Assembly (NCBI RefSeq): GCF_036417845.1
Contig: NC_089979.1
Coordinates: 114,423,415 to 114,487,414 of the forward strand
Origin: Apteryx mantelli
Taxonomy: Eukaryota; Chordata; Aves; Apterygiformes; Apterygidae
Length of the DNA stretch: 64,000 nt
Direction: 5' to 3'
Each line of letters starts with the position of its first letter. The stretch's first letter is position 1. Of the stretch, positions 1 through 12,900 are shown piece by piece. A model generated the notes under the pieces. The model had not been told where the DNA came from and searched no databases. It was given only the letters and a program-made list of their open reading frames with translations. Position numbers and translations under genes: made by a program.

Positions 1-2382
1 TAATGTCCTTTTACTCCACCAAAGTGACTAAAACATGGAAGATCTCCAAGTCATCATTCAGCTCCCTCTTTAGTCCCTATTTCAGCTGTCCAGGTAATTC
101 ATCTGCTACCTTTAATTCTGGGATATTAGGAGGAATTGAATTTTAAAAAGGAAAATCCCCAGATTCTGCTCCATTTTTCTTAAAACAAAAATCCTACGGA
201 GGTGTCACATTCCCTTCCCTCCTGCAGATGGAGGCTTGTCTGAAATAGCCATCTTCCCCTAACATTCAGTTATCTCTGGTGTAGCACCATTGCCTGTAGC
301 AACGCTGAGAATGATTAAGATAAGACAGCAGTATTTTATCACTGTGTGGTCTAACCCTGCTTAGAACAAGTCTGGCTGATGTGGTAATAAAGAAAAATAC
401 CAACACCTAACAGTACCTCTGCTGCCCTAAAGCTCATGTTATTGCTATTGACAATCCAGCCACAAGGGAAGTCCCAACAATGGAAAATGTTGTGGAGGAA
501 GGTCTGGTGGAGACACAGGTTTTGGAGTGACAGTGGGATAGTAGGAATAAGGAGAGGGAAAAAATGGAATGAGATTTCATGCCTATTGAGTTCTTTATCT
601 TTCTGTAATATTCCTGTGGAAAATGATAGAAAAGCACTTAGGTATTCTTAATCGACTATTAGAGACCTAGCTCTAGGGAATTTCAGCTTTCATGGAGCTC
701 TCTTTGGCTCTTTTTTTCAAAATTACAGGGATATTGTTTCATGTCTGTGCTTCATGATGGTTTGATTAGCTGTGCCTTCCCACCACCACCCCTGAGGTGT
801 AGGCTGTGCTGTAGTCAAGCTTCTTTCCTGAGGATGTCCTGACGTGCTCCAAACCCCTAATGAGATTATTTTTCCTTTGTCTTAAGGGTATTTTAGGTCT
901 TCACAGAAACTGGGTTTTAGTTGCATACTATCCAAGAATATTATTTATGCCTTATTTATAAAGACAGATGTTGGCTGCATACAGTACTACATGAAGTATT
1001 TCAGAAATATGTTATATATGATAAACACAAAGATGTACTTGGAGTTTCTATCATCTTTCTTCCTAGTGAGGTATTTCAGGACTTGAACTAAATGCACATG
1101 TCTGACCAGAAAAGCTTATCAGGATCGAAATATGTATATCCCCATTTCCCTTCAGCCTGTGAAGCTGCATTATTACCAAAGCTGAGTAAAGTATCTTTAC
1201 TGAGTTACTGTAAAAAGGTCCTATTTAGTTCTCAACTCTGCAGTCACACTATTGAGGGTTTTTTTTCCTGCAGCTTTTTTTCTGTTTCGGAAATAAGAAC
1301 CTTCTCATGCCAGTTGATTTCATCAGTCATGAATTTAATTCAGGAGTCACCTTAAAAGGCCATTCATTTAGCATTTAGGGAGGAGTGCATTTGCTTCCTT
1401 TGTAAAATGTGAGTCAAGGTTTATAGATTTTTTTCTCAATTCATCTTAAAATAGGAAACACGGAGAGAGTAGGGTTTCTAACAGAGACAGCACACATTTA
1501 TACAGTCAACTAAACAAACAAATCTGAAAGAATCACAGGCAATATGTTTCTTACTGAATGCGAGTACACTGGATGCTCTTTCTGAGGGTCACAGGTACAG
1601 AAAAAGGCATAGCCTATTTTGACGGGGTGCTGATTCAAGCTTGTTAATTAGCCAGCTAAAGAGATCAAAGAGGAAAAAAAAGTCAGATAAAAGCTAGGTG
1701 CTGGTGTGGTTGTAATTCCTCTCCTAAATATCTGGTTCCCAGATCACAGTGATGTCAGGCTGTATCAGTCACAATTAAAATGGAGAGGAGGAGGATGAAA
1801 CAAAGGCCTGTTTACTGCAGGCTTCAGCAAAACAGTTTTTGTATATATTTCTCCAAATTAAATCAGTTACTGTAGGTGAAGCTGGTGGCTCCATGAGTTA
1901 TTAAAGTTGTCTACACATCTCATTATAAGTCCCTGTTCTCAGTTGCTTGTAACTTTTTCTAAGTTTAGCTGCTAGAATGGAACTGTTCAAAGCTGTTGGG
2001 CTGTGTTAGGCACACATGCGTACACGCACATGTATATGTGAATGTACTTTTCAGATAAAGGATATGTGAAACATATCATGGTCAGGTCAAAGGTTTTTGG
2101 AATGAATATTTGGCATTCAGTATCAGGAGGTGTGGAGAGGGGGAGGAGGGAGGAAGTGGTCTTTCTGAAAGAGCTCTGTCTTTCGCAGTCCTTGAGCAAA
2201 TTCTGCCACAGTTAGCAAAGACAGAAGCTTTTGAAAGTTTGCAACTCACACATGTTCAGCAGAAGCTTTTCACATTTTAGCAGCTAACGCCCCCAATGAT
2301 TTTGTCTGCCTTGAGCATACCCTAGCCCAAATTTAAGATTTTTCATGCAGTAGTTATGACAGACTGTGTGAGGTCAAGCTGA
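1..2382. other. Intergenic, no gene recognised
   Basis: AT-rich sequence with only short chance reading frames. I see no recognisable repeat, RNA gene or promoter. If synteny with human holds, this is the far end of the HERPUD2-SEPTIN7 interval. Confidence 0.75.
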
Positions 2383-3190
2383 ATGTTTCAGTCTGAACTG
2401 AGAGCAGGGGCACTGTCTGGTTTCCAGCTGGCATCACCTTGCAGGCAGTATGGAGGGAGCACGGCGGGAGCGGGAAGCTGCCCCGGAAGAGGAGCCTCAG
2501 GGTGGCAGAAAGTAGAACCAGAGGCTGGCAGGAGGAAGGGTGAGAGGTTTAAATGGGGAGCTGAGCTGGGGAGAACACCGATTCTGAAGCAAACTGAAAG
2601 TCTGAAGTTGGGAGGGAGCTGTGCAGGCCCCAGATCTGCTGAGGGCTACTGGGGACCCTGGAAGTATCTCTAAGCAGAGACTGGGGCTGAACCTGCCGGG
2701 CAGGGAAACTCAGATGGGAGGAAAGGGAGGAGGGTCTGAGGAGGGTCTGGGGGCAGAGAGCAAACCTGGCACTGGTCAGATGGTTGGGTCAGTGACCAGG
2801 ATCTTGGGGAGGAGCTTCTGAAGGAAGGTTTGGCCAGGGAACCAGCCAGGATGTGGTGTGGGAGGGAAGAAGGCTGGAGGCCAGGCCAAGGCAGCATGGG
2901 AAAAAGGGAGTGGGACATGGATGTGGAGCCAGGGAGAGGACAACCGTGCTTGTCCAGACAAGGAACTGGGAGTGGGTCTGCACCTAAGGTGTCAAGTCCA
3001 GATAAGGCGGTCTAGGATTTGCTGAGGAAGGAGATTAGGACTGGGTGGGAAGCTTAAGGAGCAGGGGTGAGGACTGGCTACATCAGAAGAACAGGATTTA
3101 AATTCACGGGTGGGGAGAAGACGGGGCCGTGGTGTGGATAAATCACCCCTGGGATTTAAATGCTGCCTTGGACGTTGTCCTACTGCTCCA
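2383..3190. repeat. G-rich, purine-skewed block, possible decayed minisatellite
   Basis: About 800 bp with strong G and purine excess on the + strand, sharply unlike its AT-rich neighbours. Short related phrases recur irregularly: ACTGGGAGTGGG, GGACTGGGTGGGA, GAGGACTGGC, GACTGGGGCTG and GGAGGGTCTG (twice). This looks like a tandem repeat too decayed to give a clean period. Several reading frames cross it on both strands, as expected from a stop-poor composition. A non-coding exon or old CpG-poor promoter cannot be excluded. Confidence 0.45.
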
Positions 3191-3798
3191 GAAATCCTTG
3201 TGTGCTGGACAAACTTTATATATGGTTATCTGTATGGTCCTCATTTCCTTGGTAAGCAACATGGTACCTGATGTGAAAAAGTGCTGAGTTCTCAGAGCTA
3301 TAAATGAAGTCAGTGGGGGCTGTGTTTTTGTCTATAATATCCATATAATATCCATATAATGTTAAGTACTTGAAAGGAACAGGTTTTAATAACTCAGATT
3401 GGATGACAATAATTAATTTAGCATTTCCCCAATTTTTCATCCACTCACTTCAGAGTATTGTGAAAAAAATCATTAATATTTGTGAAGTACTAACTTTTAA
3501 ATGTTAAGTGTCATTAAAAAAAACAGCCTTGAGGAATTAACAATTCTGCCTTCAGAGCAAAATAAAAGAATACAGAACAGTAAAGTCTGAAGCCACATTA
3601 AAGAACCAGGAGAACACAAATTATTGAATAGCTGCTCATTACATGAACACCTCTTGTTCTGTATACTGGTTGAGGCAGAGTTACTCTGAAAAAATAGTTA
3701 TGTAGCATGTCACTAGGAGCTGAGTCATAGTATCCATGGAAGTACTAATTGGAAAAATACCATTAATTTCCTTTCATGTAATAGTAATAGTGTAAGAG

Positions 3799-3971
3799 CA
3801 GTGTTTTTCAACCTTTCTCCATTTGTAGATCCTTATAAACTTTGCAGGAGAGATGCAGATCCTTGGATAGGGACAAGATAATTGGCTTGTTCCTTAGTTA
3901 CCTCTTATGCACTCCTCAGAAGTCATCTGTGGATCCCTAGGAGTCTGTAGACCACATATTGTAAACCACTG
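3799..3971. mobile_element. hAT-like non-autonomous DNA transposon (MITE)
   Basis: The 173-bp element starts CAGTGTTTTTCAACC and ends TTGTAAACCACTG, forming imperfect terminal inverted repeats of the CAGTGGTTxTCAA type known from hAT elements. The interior has GTAGATCC near the left and GGATCCCTAGGAGTCTGTAG near the right, an inverted arrangement matching the 'GGACCCC' repeats of such MITEs. The flanking 8-mers TGTAAGAG and TCTCAGAC agree at 5 of 8 positions, consistent with a decayed 8-bp target duplication. It has no coding capacity. Confidence 0.7.
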
Positions 3972-6900
3972 TCTCAGACTGCTTAGCTCACAGAAGCAAA
4001 AGCACTGTTAAATCTAGCATCATTTTTGTGATCTTTCCAGTAACATGCTCTGTGTAATAAGAAAGTATATGAAACATTCAACGCCCTTGCTGCCAGCAGT
4101 AATCTTGAAAGAAAGGAACAAGTTTGTTTAGACTTTGCCATATCAGATGTTCTGCCTAAGACTGTGTCTTCTTGTTTTCTGTATTTGTTTTCTCTCCCTC
4201 TTCTTTAAGACAACTACCACGGCAATATCTTACATTTGCTGTAGTCTATTATTATTAGAAATAATTTGTATCCCCAAACATCAGTCAGAATTAGGATCCC
4301 AGTACACTAGCTCACCTCTGACAATTCAGCCTAGCTCCTAACATGTAACAGGCAGTGCTGCAGTCTGGTTTAAATGCTCACATACTTGAATGTTTCCATT
4401 CCATTGCAAATTGAGAGTGTTATTTGATTCTGCAAAAACAAACATTATGAAGGTGTTTCCTCTTGGAGTTTGGGAACTTCTGTCACCAATGTGTAAGGAT
4501 CTCTAATTACAGGAATGTTCCCTTCCATCCACCACAGCCGTCTCCAGGAATGTTCCCCCTCATTAGAAATCTATCCTATAATTTAAGATTAGAACTGGAA
4601 CATAAGGCAGTAATTGCCCCTTTCTCTTTGAGTCTTTGCAGAATTTACATTGTCAAGCTGAGGCATTTGTTGTGCTTAAACCTTTCCACCCCTTGGCAGT
4701 CGGGCTTTACTTGAACTTCATTTTGCTTTGCCTTGTTTGCATAATCAGTTTCCTAGTTCAAATGCTGTGAGAGCTGCTTGTAGACAGCATTTGCTTCAGG
4801 GAAGCGGAAGCCTCTGACTTGCTTGATAATATTATAGCCACTGGCTGGTTTTAGTTTTCTTTTTTTTTCTCACCATCTGACACTTGGCTTTTTGCTACAT
4901 TGGTGACCTGTGTCACTTTCCCATTAAGTTATTCTGGCTGTAAAAATTTTGGAAGAAGAATTGAAAGTGAGGTGAAGTGAAAGGTTTCTTCAGGTTTCTG
5001 TTTTGAGTATCTGCTGGTTTCTAGAATATGGAAGAAAGCATATAGAACATTATCCTATGGGTCATTTTTATCCTTAAAACAATATATTATTTTAAATTTT
5101 TGTAGTTCCATATATAAAACAGAAATAGGAAAGACTTTCTTTGTGACCTCAAAATATGTTACTTGTTGCTTCTGTATGAAAATCTTACTGATAAGTGTTG
5201 GGCTGGTGACACAGGAAGTAGCTCCCTGCCCTCTCATTCCTGCTCCTTTGTTCTTCCAAGCCCTGAGTCCTGGCTGCTCTCCTCTGAAAAACTCTTTGTT
5301 TGCTAGCGGGCTTCTAACAGCACATAGATAATGTAAATTTGCCAGTGAAGTCCTTTCAGCTGTTTCTTTATTTTGATTTCAATTTGCAAAATATATATTA
5401 AAAAAAAATTTATTCCAGGCTCCAAACACATTTAACAATGGATTAAAAATGTAGTCCAACCCTTAAGAGCTTTAGCAAGCAACTAGCTTTCTCCCATACG
5501 CCAGGGCTCTGTGTCAGATTTTTCAAGAGTGGCAAAATGGACAAAAAGAGCTCTGTGTGGGTGGTCTTGGGATAGAGGTCTAACCCATGTGAACACAGGC
5601 CCAGAGCACTTGACTGTTGACTTCTCTGGTCTTTCTGGCTCTTGCCTCAGTGTCTGTGTGGAGAAGCTGTAAGCATACATACCCACGTGCGTACATGTGC
5701 ACATCTTGCTCCAGACACGTTTGTAATACCCACCTATTGGGAATTACGCTTTAACTAGGAATCTGTTCACTGCACTAGCTGTTACTGATGTTTCCTCTTC
5801 CAACTTTCTCCCTCTGAACTGCCAACATTAAGTTACTTCCGGTTTTAATGTCAGCACACAATACAATACAACAGAAAAGTTTCTAAGGTCCACTGGTAAT
5901 TTATTACGTTTTCTTCCTAATTACCTCCAGTTAGCAAGGATAAACATTTCCTCAGAAGACAAAACACTGAATGACATTCCAGTATTCACCTTAACTTTCT
6001 GGATAGACTGGCTTTTAAAAAAGCAATCTGCTTCTTAATGGGAAAAAGAAAATTCCGTCCTAAAAAGGGCTTCTGAAAATCAAGTATTTTTTTAGAGAAA
6101 ACCCTGCAGTTTGCATTCGCTGACTCTTTTCATATATTGCCAGTGAGCTGGGATGGCCGCAGCCTGACTTTTCCTTTTTTCAGTATATTTGGTGTGTGTT
6201 TGCTTTCCTCATAGGCTATATTTTGAATGTGTTTGTTTAGTTCTTCTCACTGTCATACTGCCTTCTTTATTCTTTTTCTCATGAGTTTGTTTCTGTCTCT
6301 GAATCTGCATTCTGCTTTGTTCTGCTTGGCCGGGTTGAGCGTATTTATTGTACGAGGATGTGCCTTTTTTTGTCATTTTAATCTCTTGGTGGTTAGTGCT
6401 CTGTTGAAGACAGAGACGGCAGAACGGAAGTCCAAAAATTAACACCCTAAAACAAAGTCCTAATGACACCAAAGAAAAATTAAAAAGCAAAAAAATATAC
6501 ACATATAAATAAATTAATAAAGCAGGCATGGGATAAAAAAATTGCATATTTTTTTCCTCAGCTATAATCCAGATGTTACTTAATAGAAGAACTGCATTTA
6601 AATATAAAAGAATCATATTTATTGCATTGTATAATCACTAGATTTTTTGAATAAGAAAAATATGAAAAACCCACTTTCAGTAATGCACACCTTTCAAAAG
6701 AATCTCAAATCTTTCTTAGCATGGTTTAAGGCCATTTTGGAATATCATCCTCTTACCTCTGATAAAAGTCTGCAAGGTTTATCAGTAGCTTTTGACACAA
6801 CTGAACTTAAGATATTGCTGCTTTTCCACAGAAGCTGTCTGGAATCATTAGGGTCATTTTAAAAATGAAAACTATCTGCATTCCCTGGAGAAATATCTGA

Positions 6901-9900
6901 GAGGTTCATAATGGATATCTTCTTTACTTCACATCCCCTCATGGGAAGTCAGTTGCCAATATTGGTGGCAATAGGATGTCATCTGATAAGATACCTCAGT
7001 TATATGCATCTCATAATTTGTACTGGACATCACATTTACCCAGCTATAGCCAGGCCTGGGAACAGTGAATGTCAGAAGGAGAAAACAAGCCAACTCAAAA
7101 GAAGTTTGAATAAAAGATGAGTAGATCTGACAGATGGTACAGCACATTTAAGAAATCATGACTTTCCCATCCTTCCATCAGTTGCTAAGGAGAGATTATA
7201 TATGAGAGAGTATCAGTAATATCAGCAGTCAGGTAATACTTAATGCTGACCAGTGTCTGTTCATCCATGAAGCCATCTTACACTCTTCCATCTTAATCAG
7301 AACTGCTTCTGGGGGGTTCAGCATTCATCCCTGTGGTTCTTTATTTCTAAGATGGATGATAGGAATGCCCTGTATTTTAAACTGACCAGGAAGCTGCTCA
7401 GAAGTGCTAACCAATCCAGCATGTAGTTGTGCATCTCTTGAGCTTGCAAAGACAAATGGGAACATGTCAAAAAATTTCCCCACAGCTTAGAGACTCCACA
7501 TTCAGTAACTGTTCTAAAGCAAAACAGTGATCTTTTTTTCAGCTTCCCACAGGATAGGGTTCAACCCCATTAATGACTCTATTTCCCTCCCTGCCATCCC
7601 AGGGACATTTGCTGAGAGGAGATGGTGTAATTGTCATGATTGAAATGAAACTCAGATGAGCTGAGGAGAGTGAGTGTGAAGAACGCTTTGCTACTTTCAT
7701 ATGGCAAAGAAAAAAAAGGAAAGATTAAAAATAAAGAAGTTCATTGCTTGTTTTTTTAAAAAAAAAAAGATTGCAAGATGCATATTGTTTACTCATGCCT
7801 TCCTTCAACAGAAGCAGTGATATGTGTCTGCTGAATCACCTCCTTCATCCCCTACTTTAGGTATATTATATCTACTAATTCCTCCAAAGACAAGAGATAT
7901 AATATCTACCTATATCTATCTATAATATCTATCTGGACTAATAGTCCTCAGAGCTGAATGAAACCATGTTTCCTACAGGTTCCTCTCAAATGACACACAG
8001 CATGCTAAAAAGTGCTTCCTGGGTGGCCACATCCCCTCTCCTATCTGAGGTAAATAAGGATCTTGTATTACTACAGTGACGCAGAAAACTGTTACTTTTA
8101 TTTAGTAACACTACACAATAATGCTAGTTATGATAATAATGCATACCAATTAATGATGAGCACTGAGACCTGCCAAGAGAAGTGTTTGCAGGTATATAGG
8201 ATGGAGTTCCTCCCCATTGCAGAGAAGGATGCAATTGGATGCTCTAAACTAGTATTTCATGAAAGGCCTTCAGGGGAAGGAAAAAGACCAGGCTTGTTCA
8301 TTTTTGCAAAGAAAAGCACAAAAGAGAGCCCAAAGCACCCTTAGGGTTACTGGCAGAATTGCTTCAGCTGTAGCGTAGGTGTGCCTCAGGTGAATGGCGG
8401 CAAAATGTATTGCAGATTAACAGCACATGATTATGATACCTAAAATGCAAGGCATAGAAAAAATGAGAGACTGGGAGAATTGGTAAGAAGGACAGGGCCA
8501 GTGGTGATAGCCAGGGGATGTTCCTAAATTTGGTGGGTAGAAGGGGATATAATAATAAGCAAAGGCTGTGAAAGTGACTAATAAAGTTTAAGGCCACCAA
8601 AGAGGAGCAGGATTGAATGAATGAACTGGTCACTGTAGGATGCATTTGTGTTAGAGCACAACAGTGAGGATAAGGACAGATAAATGTCCCCCAGACTTGT
8701 TTCCCAGACCCTTCTTAAGAGAAACCGCCTCCCTTATTTCACATAACAAAGAGTTTCTTCCTTAAGATTCCTCTTTTTTGGCTTGACTTTGACTTAACTT
8801 TAACAAACTAACTTTCATACTGGCCCTCCACGCCCTTGTTCTTCCACTTGGTTTTTGCCATTTCATCTACAGTTTTCCGAGTCAGACTGCAAGCTCCATA
8901 GTGTGCTCATGGCTCTATCTGAAGTCTTACAACTACCTCTCTATACTGTGTTGTGTAAACCATTATAGTGACAAAGTATAAAGCGCAGACTACTACAGTA
9001 CCTAAATGCTATCTGAAGCACACCTATGATATTCTATGAATAATAACCTACCGAGCTGTAAAAACGAATTGCATAAATATATTATAAATGGATAAGATGT
9101 AAAATTCTACTTGTTGAACAGTGCTTACAACAGAGTTGAAATAGTAGCATAGCAGTTTTGAGGAAAAGAGTAGTAACAAAAAAGGTAATTTTAATTTTGA
9201 GAGAGTCTCATGCGCAATAAGAAGACTCTAAATATTATAAGCACACAGAAAAGAGTGGTACCTTCACAATAATGCAATGAACCAGATGTGAGATTTCATC
9301 AAATTAAGATGCAGTCAAGAATTTTAAGCTTTAAGCTATAGATTTTATTTAAAACAAAAACTTAGTAGCACAAAGAAAATTTTCCACCTGGTGAGTATGG
9401 TGAGATATTTCTGATCAAGAAATATCACAGACAGTTGTCACCAGTCAAAAACAATCTGGACTCAAGTGGAAGAAATGGTAAAAAAAAAAAAAGATAATAG
9501 GAAGCCATTATAGGACACTGGGGGAGGATGAGAAAGCAGAACAGGAAATGTTTATGCAGATAAAGGAAGCCTGCAAAACAACTACAGCAGGGATCATAGG
9601 AATTTCAATCTGCCTGTCACTGAGTGGAATTGTAATTAGGAAATATCAAGTAAGTATGAATAGCTGAAGACTTAACATAGCCCTGAATTGTCTTTATACA
9701 GATTTTGCAGATTTATAGATAGAAAAGTAACTGCCTCAGAAAGCTCACATCATGGAGTTCCTTGCTTATCTCTCCAACTCCAAAATAGTGCAGGTCTGAA
9801 ATAACCAGAGGTTACCGACCTTCTGAGTTACCCTGCTCATTCTATTTTCTCGGGCTTTTTTGCAGATGGCTGGGGGCTGGTATATTCACAGAGGATGTGG

Positions 9901-12900
9901 TTCGTTTAACTTGTGGGGATTGACTCTTGTCATGTTTATGGAGGGAATGAACTATAAATTGTTGTTGGTAAGCTATGAGATGGTTGAGTCTTTATCTTTC
10001 TTGACAGGGAAGTGGGTATATGCTTTTTATCACTTGAATTTTTCTCAAAGTTGGAATATATTATTGGCAATAACTAGTCATATATAGAAATTATAATACA
10101 CACTAAAAAGATGTAGTTCCATTTTCAATTAAAAAAAATCAGCTAAAAAAATTCTACTCTCAGCAGTATAATTTCACCTTGGCTTTTGTGAAGTTTAAAT
10201 TCTCCACTGCAAAACTGCAGTTAAGAATTTGAGACTTTGGCAAAACTTTTATGTGCTGCAGTTGTGAGAAAGAAAAGTTAAGTGAAAGTTACTGGAGCAC
10301 TCAGCTGACATTACCGCATCAGGCCCGGCAGCGTTCTTTGTTCTGTCCATCCCTGGCTTTTGCTTGCCTTTTGCCCAGGCGCTGTGTGTATGCTGTGCTG
10401 CAGCAGGCCTGCCTTTGCCAAGCGTTTCCATCTGGTCCTCCCATTTGCCACTCAACTGCTCTTGATACTTGCCTTGTCAAAAAAAAGTGTCTTTTGCCAT
10501 GGGGCCAGCATAAAACATGGGCAGGCCCCCCTAGCTCTAGACTTGAATAGGCTTACAGCATATCATGCCGTATTAAAGGGACCAAAGCCAGAAAAATACA
10601 AAGAGATATGACAGTAACCATCAAATATTTATGGGCAGTAGTTCAAAGCATGTTCTTCTGAGAAGCTGAAGCAGTTAAATTTATTGTCCTAGGCTTCATT
10701 TTTGCAAAGATCCATCTCAAGACTCATCTGGTATGTTCCGATTCATAGCATACGTATCTGCTAATGCAGCGTTCTGCACAACAATAATCACTTTAAGATT
10801 AGTCCTGACTTAGTTCAATTTTACTACTATAATGCAGATTATTCCTTGATATCTGCTAAAATTAATTATACACTTTAATGGTCTTTTATCTTTTCTGTTC
10901 TTTATTTGTCCTAGTGAAAGATGATCTGGTTTGATATTTCTCAAGACATAATTGTTGTGTCTGAAGTCATACTTGTTTGTGTAATAGTGATTGCAGTTGT
11001 AAGCCTTGAAGGCAATTCGAATGAGTACTGATTTTATGAAGAGACTGGGATTAACTAAAGTTTCGATGAAACTAGGAGAAGAGTGTACATAGGTAATTTC
11101 ACTTTCCTCTGGTTGTATGTATACACTGGGCTCCAGCAGTTCTGCAGAGAAGTTTTCAAGAAGAAACTATAATAAAACCCTTTGCTAGGATACCCTCGTT
11201 AGCAGCCTGCAGAAATGCCTCCTTTGTTTTAATGAGCCCTTTCAGCAGTATCACGCAACTGTTTTCATAATCTCAAAGCTCTTTAAATAGCTGTGACAGT
11301 CAAGTCAGTTATGCTCCCATGGACCAATTTTTAGTTATCTTTGGTTGGCTTCCACAAAAAACATATTTGTGTCCCTCTGCTGTCAGCTGAAATATTTTTT
11401 TCAATTCAGTATTATTTATCTCACTAATTAGCCTTTAACTTGCTTTTGCTTATTTTTACAAATTTCCCTTTTTTCCCTACTAGAATTTTTTTTTTTTTTT
11501 AAGGCTTACTATTTATTGTTTCTACTGACCTTTGGATCCCTGAACCTAGGAGGCTCTGGACTATTTTTCTTTTTTAAAATCCAAAACGATGTATTTCAGT
11601 TTCCAGTATTTCTTTTTGTCCCCAAATATTTGCAGCCAATAATTCCCTTTTATATCATTGCTTAATTTTGTTTCCCCAACTCCTACAAATTCAAGTTAAA
11701 ATAGGACTAGAGGAGATTCTTTTGGCAGCCTGCCTGCTGAACTCCAGAAATGCCACTTCTCATAGTCCATGCTTTAGATGGTTGAATGGGTTCCAGAATA
11801 CAGCTGAAAAGACAAACCTGTAGACTGAAGTCTTTTAATCTGAGGAAAGAGGAAACCATCCTCTAAATTGCTTCATCCTAATAATCATATGTCTCTTTTT
11901 TATTCTCAGTGCTTCATCTTGACAAAACAACTCATTCTCTTTGCCACTTAATTTGCTGGCCATTGTGATAACTCAGCCGGCAGGCACTAAAGGTGCTAGT
12001 GCACTTTGTGACACCAACACCCATTTACTAATAAACATATTAAAATATGTCATAAACAACTATACAGTTATCACATAGTAACAACTTTAGACCTTTGCTT
12101 ACCTGGATGTCCTTTAAGACAGGAGTCTGGCTGTGAAAGGATGATTCTGTTGTCACTTCATGGTCATGTCCCCAAAAAGATGATCCTAATTATATAATTT
12201 AGCAGTCCTAAAAGCATGCTAGTCTTTCCTAAGTGAGAATAAAGTGCAACTTTACACTCGGTCCTTGTATGGAAAATGTTAAAATTCACAGCAGATGTCC
12301 AGACGTCAGCTTCCCAACTGTTTTCTAAAATCTAGGTCATTATATATAGGTGGCATCAGATAAATTTCTATGGGAGCTTTCAGAATGTTTTAAACAGCAA
12401 AATGGGTCAGCTTTCTTTCAAACTTGTAACTATCTAACACAAGTTTTTCATATGTGCTCAGTCCAAGAAAGGTTAAATATCTCTCTTGACCCCTCATTTT
12501 GTGTGAATTTTTAACGTTCCATGTTCTCATAGCTCTGTAAGGCACATTTTGTAGGTAAATCCCCTTGCTATTTCAATCTGTAGTTTTTTGCCATCCAGTG
12601 TGAAACTGATTGTAATAGAAATCATTCCATCTTGTTCCAGACTTTGATTGTTCATTTCCACATGCTGTGCAGTCACAGTGCTGTAGGCATTTTCCATGAG
12701 CTGAAATGTTTGATGTGCCTCAGATACCACAGTTTCTTTGATTTTTTACTATTATTCTCCTCTTCATATCGGCCCAGCCTGGGACTGAACGGAGCTTCCA
12801 AGACGTGCCCCACTCCCTGTGTGTTCTTTTATGCAAATAGCTTATTGCACTCATGTGCATGCTTGCAAACAAATTTTAGGTTAATGAGCAACAAACGCTA

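Noticed and set aside
7553..7575. GGGTTCAACCCC resembling a tRNA B box
   Set aside because: No A box at the right distance and no cloverleaf could be drawn.
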